Positions 1 through 6,353 of a DNA stretch of 21,598 bases are shown here, in pieces. A model generated the notes under the pieces. That model was given only the letters and a program-made list of their open reading frames with translations. It was not told the DNA's origin and did not search any database. Source of the DNA: Helicobacteraceae bacterium. Its GTDB lineage: Bacteria; Campylobacterota; Campylobacteria; Campylobacterales; Sulfurimonadaceae. The position numbers and the translations under genes were made by a program. Within the stretch, counting starts at the first letter, position 1; every line of letters starts with the position of its first letter. The stretch lies in the NCBI GenBank assembly GCA_027061425.1, contig JALSUN010000208.1, positions 1 to 21,598 of the forward strand, given 5' to 3'.

Positions 1-120
1 GTGTCAGAAGTTTTAAACAGAAAAGTAGGACTCTCTCTTAGTATGATCACTAATATTGCAGCAGGTCTGCACCTTCCACTTGAAAGCTTAATCCAGATAC
101 CTAAAAAAAGTGCTGTTTAA
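1..120 (+). CDS. C-terminal end of a HigA-like HTH antitoxin (partial at left edge)
   Basis: The first frame is open from the window edge to a TAA at 118-120 and encodes 39 residues. It begins VSEVLNRKVGLSLSMI and continues with GLHLPLESLIQ. This is the pattern of the last helices of Xre/HigA-type antitoxins, where the recognition helix is followed by a 'GLxIPxxxLI' tail. The protein would bind its own operator and neutralise a HigB-type RNase, but the toxin and the rest of the HTH domain lie outside the window. The GTG at position 1 is probably an internal codon rather than the start. The gene converges on the outer-membrane gene, with 18 bp between the stops. The family call rests on a short stretch and is tentative. 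Confidence 0.55.
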   Translation: MSEVLNRKVGLSLSMITNIAAGLHLPLESLIQIPKKSAV

Positions 121-138
121 AATGCTAGACTTTTCCTA

Positions 139-1242
139 TTAAAAAGCCTGATTGATGTTGGCATAGATGGCATAATCATCAGTGTTAGTAGCCGCAAAGT
201 CTACTCTATAGTCTATGCCCTGCTTCTCTTGTATGGTGTAACGCACACCCACGCCACCACTATAATAATTTCCATTATCTGCTTCTCTATCTCCTATTTG
301 AGTCCCCTTAGAACCACCACTTAAGTTTGCATAACCACCAAAAGCCGCCAGTCTAAAGTCTGTGTTGGTGATCTGGTAACGGTACTCTCCTTGCGCGGCG
401 ACCATGTTACGTGCTTTGTACTGACCTATGGAGAAACCGCGTAAAATACTGCGTGAGCCCAGAGCGGCCAAAGCACCATCGGGAGTGTCACTGCTGCTGT
501 ACTGACCAAAGGCCTGCAAAGCCAGGACATCATCGTCTTTAAACCCGTGCATATACTTTCTCGCATTAAGCACAAGGTTATAGTAGTGGTCTTCTGTACC
601 CAAAGACTCAGGGAAATCATTGGCCACAAAATTCACCCACTCAGCATCACGCGGATAGAAGATCTCTTGTTTACTTCGGGTGTCGTAAGAGATAGTGGCT
701 CCAAATCCAGCACGGCTAGAGTCTTCTACACCCTTGGTCACTAAAAAGACTTTTCCCAGATCATTGAGTGCATGAAAGGTTTGATTGATGTAAAAAAGCT
801 GTCCACCCACATAAAAGTTTTCTACCACTTGATAAAGTAGTTGTTGCGCCACAATATTAATGCGTACATCGAACTGTGCATTTCCTTCTATGGGTCCTAT
901 GGGTGTGATAGGGATGCTGATATCGAATTCACTGTTGTTAAAAAGCGTACCAACAACTGTGTTTGACTGAAAATCATCACCTCCAAAAAACATCTTGTTA
1001 ATAGCAAAGATGTTATAACTTTTGGTGTTTGTGTACTGACCGGTTAAGATAGTTTGCGAAGGAGAGGAGTCTTGATCAGCCTTATAAACCATCATCCCCA
1101 TAAGGCCCACACCTGTACCCGAGGTTGGATTGGAACTCAGCGTCGGCATCCCTCTGAAACTGACACCATCACTCTCACTGTTTCCCGTATCACTCGCTGT
1201 TAACAGTGTGCTTGCCAACAATGCCACTAAAATTTTATTCAC
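139..1242 (-). CDS. Omp85-superfamily (BamA/TamA-like) outer-membrane barrel without visible POTRA domains
   Basis: The protein is 367 residues from a GTG start at 1242, chosen because AAAGGA lies 7 nt upstream and a signal peptide (NKILVALLASTLLTA) follows at once; an upstream ATG at 1281 would add 13 residues before it. The mature part is rich in beta strands. It carries the two Omp85 landmarks: 'YDTRSKQEIFYPRDAEW', matching the DTRD..FxPxxG strand, and 'LRGFSIGQYKARNM' at about 267-280, matching the loop-6 RGF motif. It ends in Phe, as outer-membrane barrels do. There is no room for POTRA repeats, so it resembles the barrel-only 'noNterm' group rather than BamA itself. Substrate and function are unknown. 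It lies 58 bp downstream of hepT on the same strand but has its own strong ribosome site. Confidence 0.8.
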   Translation of the reverse strand: MNKILVALLASTLLTASDTGNSESDGVSFRGMPTLSSNPTSGTGVGLMGMMVYKADQDSSPSQTILTGQYTNTKSYNIFAINKMFFGGDDFQSNTVVGTLFNNSEFDISIPITPIGPIEGNAQFDVRINIVAQQLLYQVVENFYVGGQLFYINQTFHALNDLGKVFLVTKGVEDSSRAGFGATISYDTRSKQEIFYPRDAEWVNFVANDFPESLGTEDHYYNLVLNARKYMHGFKDDDVLALQAFGQYSSSDTPDGALAALGSRSILRGFSIGQYKARNMVAAQGEYRYQITNTDFRLAAFGGYANLSGGSKGTQIGDREADNGNYYSGGVGVRYTIQEKQGIDYRVDFAATNTDDYAIYANINQAF

Positions 1243-1300
1243 TTGTGATTCCTTTGCGTATCTGGTTGAGAGATGAGACACCGTTGATTGATTTGGACAT

Positions 1301-1681
1301 TTATGAATCGTTTCTTACCTGTTCGATCATTTTGACTACGGTCTTTTGCATTGGGACAACATGTACAGAACAGATCTCAAAGATATCATCTGCATCTATC
1401 TCAAAGTAGTGATGGGCAATGATGTCACGAACACCTTTTGCTCCTGTCCAGTCCACCTCAGGGAATTGAGACAGAAGTGTGCGATCCGTCAGTTTGTCTA
1501 TCTTTTTCAAGCTCTCACCTATGGCTATGAGCTGCATACAAATAGCATCCAGTTTTTCTTTTCCCGTAGGAGAATCCGTAAAGTCTTCTACTTTTTGTAT
1601 GGGTGCAAAACGTTCATTTACTGTCAACAGAGCCTCATTGACCTGCTCCAATATCTGCTGAACCAACATAGAATTAGACAT
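1301..1681 (-). CDS. hepT: HepT-family HEPN toxin (DUF86)
   Basis: This is a small all-alpha HEPN-fold protein of 126 residues from the ATG at 1681. That start has AAGAAG about 9 nt upstream; an in-frame ATG at 1690 is possible but has no spacing for a ribosome site. It contains the HEPN active-site motif R-x4-H-x-Y as RDIIAHHY (Arg85, His90, Tyr92). In characterised HepT/MntA pairs the toxin is an RNase and the partner silences it by adding AMP to the motif tyrosine. The gene overlaps the end of mntA by 8 bp, which suggests translational coupling with the antitoxin made first. The motif is intact, so the toxin looks functional. Confidence 0.88.
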   Translation of the reverse strand: MSNSMLVQQILEQVNEALLTVNERFAPIQKVEDFTDSPTGKEKLDAICMQLIAIGESLKKIDKLTDRTLLSQFPEVDWTGAKGVRDIIAHHYFEIDADDIFEICSVHVVPMQKTVVKMIEQVRNDS

Positions 1682-1964
1682 AAACAGCATCTTCTTGTAT
1701 GTTTTGTTTAAGATAGGGATTCATAGTCTCACGATAACGGACTACATCCACTGAAGTATGTAACATGGACTCTAACTCTTCTTTAATATGTACCAGAGTA
1801 TAAAGACCTTTTTGACTGCTTTGCACTACAACATCAACATCACTTTCATCTGACGCCTCATTTCGTGCAACAGAACCAAACAAGCCTAATGAAACGATTC
1901 CAAACTCACTCGCATGTGCATCTTTAAAGCTTTTTAGAATCTTAAGGACTTCTTCTCTTTTCAT
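1674..1964 (-). CDS. mntA: MntA-family minimal nucleotidyltransferase antitoxin
   Basis: This 96-residue protein has the minimal nucleotidyltransferase signature: 'GLFGSVARNEASDESDVDV' gives GS at 30-31, ten residues, then DVD at 42-44 for metal binding. MntA proteins transfer AMP units to the active-site tyrosine of HepT and so inactivate it. The ATG at 1964 is preceded by AGGAAAG at suitable spacing. The gene starts 42 bp downstream of the AGCS symporter stop on the same strand and overlaps hepT. The order antitoxin then toxin is the usual one. The length is normal for the family. Confidence 0.88.
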   Translation of the reverse strand: MKREEVLKILKSFKDAHASEFGIVSLGLFGSVARNEASDESDVDVVVQSSQKGLYTLVHIKEELESMLHTSVDVVRYRETMNPYLKQNIQEDAVYV

Positions 1965-1993
1965 AAAAACTCTTTCCTACACTTGTCTAAAAT

Positions 1994-1999
1994 ATTCTA
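1994..1999 (-). promoter_or_regulatory. Candidate -10 box for mntA-hepT
   Basis: Read on the minus strand the hexamer is TAGAAT, placed about 30 nt before the mntA ATG and just after the stop of the symporter gene. It would give the toxin-antitoxin pair its own promoter. No clear -35 is seen and the region is AT-rich, so this is only a candidate. Confidence 0.3.
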
Positions 2000-2006
2000 A
2001 CATAAT

Positions 2007-3353
2007 CTATAAGGTTTCTTTCGAAAAATACGTTTTCGTCAGTTTAAAGATCACAGGACTTAGCAGTGCGATCGCTATGAGGTTGGGTATGGCCATAAAG
2101 GCGTTGAGTGTGTCTGCCAGAAGCCAGATGAATTTTAGGTCCATCATCGAACCAAAAGGAATGACCAATACCCATAAAAGACGAAATGGGATGATCGCTT
2201 TTTGTCCAAAAAGAAAATAGACACTTTTTTCTCCATAAAAGCTCCAACCTACCATCGTCGTGAAAGCAAAGACAACAAGACCAATAGTCACAACATATTC
2301 ACCTACATAAGGTAGTGCTGTTGAAAAAGCGAGCATAGACAAGGCAGCGCCACTCTCTCCAGAGGTATAAGCACCCGTGACCACGATAGCGATACCCGTA
2401 ATACTACAGATGATGATGGTGTCTATAAAAGTACCCATCATCGCCACCATGCCTTGACGCACTGCTGAGTTGGTCTTGGCGGCAGCATGGGCTATAGGTG
2501 CAGAACCGAGTCCTGCTTCGTTCGAGAAGATCCCTCGTGCCACACCAAACTGCAAGGCTGCCCAGACTGAAGCGCCTGCAAAACCACCCACAGCTGCAGT
2601 CGGCGTAAAGGCTGAGATGACGATGGTCTCTATGGCTGCTGGTATCTCTGTAATGTTAAGCACCATAATAATAAGACCACTTAAGAGATAAGCTATGGCC
2701 ATAAAAGGGACAACTGCGCCGGCAAGATGGGCGATACGTTTGATACCACCAATGATAACCATCCCAACTAATATAGCCAGAACAATACCGCTGTAAAGTT
2801 CTGGAATCCCAAACGAAGACTCTAAAACATCAGAGACAGAGTTGGCTTGTATGGTGTTGCCTATACCAAAGCCTGCTATGGAAGCGAAAAGGGCAAAAGA
2901 GACCGCCAGCCATTTCCACTTCTCTCCCAGGCCATTTTTGATGTAAAACATCGGCCCGCCCACATGGTTGCCCTCTTCATCTTGTTCTCTATAGTTAACA
3001 GCTAAAACTGCTTCAGCATATTTCGTTGCCATCCCCAAAAGTGCCGCGACCCACATCCAGAACATCGCACCGGGACCACCCATGAAGATAGCTGTTGCCA
3101 CACCTGCGATATTACCCGTACCGATGGTTGCTGAGAGTGAGGTCATCAGAGCATTAAAGGGAGATATCTCACCCTCTTCTTTGCCCTCTTTACGACCTTG
3201 CCATATAAGTCTAAAACCTTCTGGTATCAGTCTGACCGGTAAAAAACGCAAGCCTAAAGAGAGATAAAGACCCGTACCCAAGATAAGAATCAACATCACC
3301 GGTCCCCAGACAAAACCGTTGACTGCAGCTATGATCGTATGTATCGTTTCCAT
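2007..3353 (-). CDS. AGCS-family sodium:alanine/glycine symporter
   Basis: This polytopic inner-membrane protein has 448 residues, the usual length for the alanine/glycine:cation symporter family (AlsT/DagA). Family landmarks include 'SATIGTGNIAGVATAIF' with 'GGPGAMFWMW' near the N-terminus, 'GGPMFYIKNG' after the cytosolic loop, and 'ARGIFSNEAGLGSAPIAHAAA' in the C-terminal half. It should import small neutral amino acids with Na+ (or H+). The ATG at 3353 is preferred because GGAG lies 4 nt upstream; an ATG at 3374 would add seven residues ahead of the first helix. A TATAAT on the minus strand at 3385-3390 would serve as its promoter. The exact substrate cannot be read from sequence. Confidence 0.92.
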   Translation of the reverse strand: METIHTIIAAVNGFVWGPVMLILILGTGLYLSLGLRFLPVRLIPEGFRLIWQGRKEGKEEGEISPFNALMTSLSATIGTGNIAGVATAIFMGGPGAMFWMWVAALLGMATKYAEAVLAVNYREQDEEGNHVGGPMFYIKNGLGEKWKWLAVSFALFASIAGFGIGNTIQANSVSDVLESSFGIPELYSGIVLAILVGMVIIGGIKRIAHLAGAVVPFMAIAYLLSGLIIMVLNITEIPAAIETIVISAFTPTAAVGGFAGASVWAALQFGVARGIFSNEAGLGSAPIAHAAAKTNSAVRQGMVAMMGTFIDTIIICSITGIAIVVTGAYTSGESGAALSMLAFSTALPYVGEYVVTIGLVVFAFTTMVGWSFYGEKSVYFLFGQKAIIPFRLLWVLVIPFGSMMDLKFIWLLADTLNAFMAIPNLIAIALLSPVIFKLTKTYFSKETL

Positions 3354-3384
3354 TTCACTCCAAAGCCATCTCAATTTTGGAATA

Positions 3385-3390
3385 ATTATA
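3385..3390 (-). promoter_or_regulatory. Candidate -10 box for the AGCS symporter
   Basis: The minus strand reads TATAAT 31 nt before the chosen start, giving a leader of about 25 nt. No consensus -35 is present. A weak -35 is common in Campylobacterota, so its absence does not count strongly against the site. Confidence 0.45.
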
Positions 3391-3466
3391 CCTTTTATTG
3401 CTATGATTCACACTAAGAACATATTCAAAACCATTTGGCCATAAAAACAATACAATTTATGTTGTC

Positions 3467-3559
3467 GTCATTCCTGCGTAGGCAGGAATCAAACAGGTGA
3501 TGACTTCAACTATTTTAGTGTGGTTCTAGTTCGTGGATTCCTGCCTCCGCAGGAATGAC
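3467..3559. repeat. Inverted pair of 24-bp palindromic intergenic repeats
   Basis: One arm lies at 3467-3490 (GTCATTCCTGCG then TAGGCAGGAATC) and its inverted copy at 3536-3559. By eye the two arms match at 23 of 24 positions and are separated by 45 bp. Each arm is itself a palindrome built on ATTCCTGC / GCAGGAAT, so the region can fold as one long stem or two short hairpins. The sequence resembles the widespread 'GTCATTCCxGC' class of REP/MITE-like intergenic repeats known from many bacterial genomes. It lies between divergent genes, so it is unlikely to be a simple terminator. It may be a non-autonomous mobile repeat or affect the flanking promoters. Confidence 0.85.
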
Positions 3560-3621
3560 ATTTTATACCTTGACTAATGGTATTGGATATAACAATAACA
3601 ATTTATATGAGGAATCACAAT

Positions 3622-4170
3622 TTGAACGTATTAACCATTAACCCTGAGACTAAAGAGATCCTAGCCCAAGAGATGGAGATGAAAGCAAACACTGTCTATA
3701 GCTTTTTCAACTCTATCTTGATCGATGAACTTGGTTCACTCAACCAACACACCATCTACTGTGATACCAACGCCCTTTCCAACCATAAAAAGCCTTTCTT
3801 TTTAGGAGAGCAACTTATCATCGGCGATGCCCTTATCGTTGGACTTAACGGTATGGAAGAGGTAGATGTCACCATTACACTTGAACAGCTTAAAGAGTTG
3901 GTGCGTTTCGAGGTCAACCCTTTTTATACAGACGTCCTTATTATTCTTGCTGACTACAGTGATGTCAACCTCTATCGCAGTTTTGAGATACAAAAAGATG
4001 GTGAAAACATCCCTCTTAACATCGAGTGGGTACTCTACACCTTTAACATGGCTGATGAAAAGACCCAAAACTACTTCATCACTGAACTGATGAAAGCAGT
4101 AGATGCCAAAGAGGACATCAACCTCTTTATGCAGAAGATGGCAGGCCTTGCACTCAACGCAGCAGGTTAA
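3622..4170 (+). CDS. Uncharacterised acidic protein, possibly DUF3846-like
   Basis: This is a soluble acidic protein of 182 residues from a TTG start at 3622, chosen because AGGA lies 8 nt upstream. An ATG at 3607 would add five residues but overlaps that ribosome site. I do not recognise it firmly. The N-terminal half ('LTINPETKEI', 'NTVYSFFNSILIDELGSL', 'GEQLIIGDALIVG') has the layout of DUF3846-type proteins, by eye only. The C-terminal half ('NIEWVLYTFNMADEKTQNYF') has no match I can name. There are no membrane segments or signal peptide. The next gene begins 7 bp after its stop and the sugar transporter follows, so it probably belongs to that operon. Function unknown. Confidence 0.65.
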   Translation: MNVLTINPETKEILAQEMEMKANTVYSFFNSILIDELGSLNQHTIYCDTNALSNHKKPFFLGEQLIIGDALIVGLNGMEEVDVTITLEQLKELVRFEVNPFYTDVLIILADYSDVNLYRSFEIQKDGENIPLNIEWVLYTFNMADEKTQNYFITELMKAVDAKEDINLFMQKMAGLALNAAG

Positions 4171-4177
4171 CAGTAGT

Positions 4178-5011
4178 TTGAACAAGATCTACATCACCGA
4201 CCTTGATCATACTTTTTTACGCAGTGATCTGAGTGTCACTCCCTTTACAAAAGAGATCTGGAACACAAAAGCTCAAGAAGCGACACTCTCCATCGCTACC
4301 GCACGTAGTTTCTACTCTGCCACCAAGATGTTGACAGGGCTTACCTTCAATGCCCCTATGATCCTTCTTGATGGTACCCTTATCGCCACACCTGACAAAA
4401 AGATCATTGATGCCAAGTTTTTAAACACCAATGCCGCCAATGACCTCATCAACGAAGCTATCAAATTTGACAACATCCATCCTTTTGTCATCGGACTTAA
4501 AAACGACCAACTTGACGAGACCTTTGACTTTCCTCTGACACAGACCCCTACCCAAGAGAAAGTTCTGCTTAACTATAGAGATGATGCCAGGCTCTTGGAG
4601 TTTGAAAAGGTCACGGCAAAAGAGCGTACCTTTAAAGTGGTCTACATGGCAACCAAAGAGCGACTTGTCGCACTGACAGCGCACCTTCAAAACCTCTACG
4701 GCGACACCTTTCATTTTAAACTCTCTCCTGAAAACTACACCGGCGACTACTTTTTGACCATCGTTCATCCTCTTGGTGACAAGGCCCATGCCTTAGTTAA
4801 GGTGTGTGAATATATAGGTAGGGACATTAATGATGTCACTGTTTTTGGTGATAGTATCAATGATATAGAGATGTTCAAACTTGCAGGACATTCACTCGCT
4901 GTTGCTAATGCGCTTACAGAAGCTAAGACAGTGGCCAAAGAGGTACTTTCTCATACCAATGATGAAGATGCCGTTGCCAAATACCTACAACAGACTATGA
5001 AACGGAACTAA
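4178..5011 (+). CDS. HAD-superfamily (Cof-type, IIB) phosphatase
   Basis: From the TTG at 4178 the protein has 277 residues. All HAD motifs are present. Motif I is TDLDHTFL, with the nucleophile Asp8 and acid/base Asp10. Motif II is SIATARS, the lysine of motif III lies in GDKAHAL, and motif IV is FGDSINDIEMF. The long insertion between motifs II and III is a C2-type cap, as in Cof/YidA sugar-phosphate phosphatases. The TTG start is preferred because HAD proteins begin a few residues before motif I; an ATG at 4103 would lie well inside the upstream gene. It is followed after one base by the sugar transporter, so a role in dephosphorylating a sugar phosphate is a reasonable inference. The substrate is unknown. 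Confidence 0.85.
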   Translation: MNKIYITDLDHTFLRSDLSVTPFTKEIWNTKAQEATLSIATARSFYSATKMLTGLTFNAPMILLDGTLIATPDKKIIDAKFLNTNAANDLINEAIKFDNIHPFVIGLKNDQLDETFDFPLTQTPTQEKVLLNYRDDARLLEFEKVTAKERTFKVVYMATKERLVALTAHLQNLYGDTFHFKLSPENYTGDYFLTIVHPLGDKAHALVKVCEYIGRDINDVTVFGDSINDIEMFKLAGHSLAVANALTEAKTVAKEVLSHTNDEDAVAKYLQQTMKRN

Positions 5012-5012
5012 C

Positions 5013-6287
5013 ATGACACAGACCAAACACTCTAGCTTTATTCCTATGCTTATCATCGGGGTTCTCTTTTTTATCTTCGGCTTTGTGACGTGGCTTAACG
5101 GTTCACTCATCCCTTTTTTGAAACGCATCTGCGATTTAAGTGATGCCCAGGCACTTTTTGTCACCTTCGCCTTTTACATCGCTTACACCACCATGGCCTA
5201 CCCTATGTCTTTTATACTCACCAAGACAGGTTACAAAAAAGGGATGGCCATCGGTCTTGGGATCATGGCACTTGGAGCACTCCTTTTCATTCCTGCTGCC
5301 CTAAGCGCCAACTACATACTTTTTCTCATAGCGCTCTTTACTCTAGGCAGTGGTCTGACCATCTTACAGACAGCATCCAACCCCTACATCGTACTTATTG
5401 GGCCGACTGAGAGTGCCGCGATGCGTATTAGTATCATGGGTCTCATCAACAAAAGTGCGGGGATCCTGGCACCCTTAGTCTTTACCGCTCTCATCTTTAG
5501 TGACTTGAGTCTCTTTTCCAAAGAGGTCCTCACCAGCAGTGAGATCACCCTCTTAGCCGACAAACTTATCATGCCTTACTTGGTAATGGCAATCATCTTG
5601 ACAGGTCTCATCTTTTTAGTCCTCTTCTCCTCTCTACCGGAGATCACTTTTGAGGAAGACGAGCAAGAGACACGCACAAACATCTTGGCCTATCCACAGC
5701 TTGTTTTAGGTGCCATTGCCCTCTTCTTCTATGTCGGTGTTGAAGTGGTAGCAGGAGACACCATCGGCCTTTTTGGTCAACATCTAGGTGTCAGCAACTA
5801 CACCGCACTCACCTCATACACCATGACCTTTATGGTCTTGGGTTATCTTATCGGTGTTGTTGCTATCCCTAAATACCTCTCTCAAGAACAGGCTTTAACT
5901 TTCTCTGCTATTGGGGGCTTCTTCACTGTTACCGCCCTGCTTTTAAGTAGCCCTGAACACTCTTATATCGCGACACTGTTATGGGGATGGAGCGGTATTC
6001 CTCTCATTCCTGACCCTGTGGCTTTAGTGGCCATCTTAGGACTCTCTCACGCCTTAGTCTGGCCTGCTATCTGGCCTCTTGCACTCCAAGGTCTCGGAAA
6101 GTTTACAGCCCAAGGTTCTGCCCTCCTCATTATGGCCATTGCCGGTGGTGCACTTCTGCCTCTGATCTTTGGACAGGTCAGTACGATGTTGGAGAGTATG
6201 CAGTCAGCTTACTTCATCATGCTGCCCTGTTATCTGTTTATTTTATATTATGCATTAAGAGGCCATAAGACCACTAGGTGGTCATAA
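5013..6287 (+). CDS. FHS-type MFS sugar transporter (FucP/GluP-like)
   Basis: This MFS permease has 424 residues and about 12 membrane segments. The N-terminal 'FFIFGFVTWLNGSLIPFLK' and 'TLGSGLTILQTASNPYIVLIGP' are hallmarks of the fucose/galactose/glucose:H+ symporter subfamily, which includes FucP and the Helicobacter and Brucella GluP proteins. It should bring a neutral hexose into the cell by proton symport. The ATG lies one base after the stop of the HAD gene, implying co-transcription. The last codons (TTRWS) lie inside a perfect palindrome that could be part of a terminator. The exact sugar is not determinable; glucose, galactose, fucose or an amino sugar are all possible. Confidence 0.88.
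   Translation: MTQTKHSSFIPMLIIGVLFFIFGFVTWLNGSLIPFLKRICDLSDAQALFVTFAFYIAYTTMAYPMSFILTKTGYKKGMAIGLGIMALGALLFIPAALSANYILFLIALFTLGSGLTILQTASNPYIVLIGPTESAAMRISIMGLINKSAGILAPLVFTALIFSDLSLFSKEVLTSSEITLLADKLIMPYLVMAIILTGLIFLVLFSSLPEITFEEDEQETRTNILAYPQLVLGAIALFFYVGVEVVAGDTIGLFGQHLGVSNYTALTSYTMTFMVLGYLIGVVAIPKYLSQEQALTFSAIGGFFTVTALLLSSPEHSYIATLLWGWSGIPLIPDPVALVAILGLSHALVWPAIWPLALQGLGKFTAQGSALLIMAIAGGALLPLIFGQVSTMLESMQSAYFIMLPCYLFILYYALRGHKTTRWS
6269..6283. terminator. Palindrome at the end of the sugar-transporter gene, possible terminator
   Basis: GACCAC-TAG-GTGGTC is a perfect 6-bp stem with a 3-nt loop that overlaps the last codons of the transporter. A run of T follows only 12 nt later (6295-6301), so it is not a classical intrinsic terminator. 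It could also be a protein-binding site. Confidence 0.3.
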
Positions 6288-6323
6288 AACTAAGCTTTTT
6301 TACACTATTTAGTACTAACTTGC

Positions 6324-6329
6324 TATAAT
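6324..6329 (+). promoter_or_regulatory. Candidate -10 box for the GGDEF/EAL gene
   Basis: A perfect TATAAT preceded by TGC stands 24 nt before the ATG at 6354. A TTTACA at 6299-6304 could act as -35, but with a long 19-nt spacer. Confidence 0.5.
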
Positions 6330-6353
6330 CTTATAAAAAAGAACGCTATCATT

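Noticed and set aside
3467..3559. The two palindromic copies considered as a short CRISPR array or a terminator.
   Set aside because: There are only two copies and they are inverted, with no further spacers. The flanking genes diverge, so no transcript should need to end there.
4178..5011. The HAD phosphatase as the MupP step of MurNAc recycling.
   Set aside because: MupP belongs to the Gph-like HAD-IA group with a small helical cap, while this protein has the C2 cap of Cof-type HAD-IIB enzymes and lies in a different operon.
6269..6283. The palindrome at the end of the sugar-transporter gene as a regulator-binding operator for the GGDEF/EAL gene.
   Set aside because: It lies about 40 bp upstream of the -10 box but overlaps coding sequence, and no second copy is present. 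It is retained only as a weak terminator candidate.
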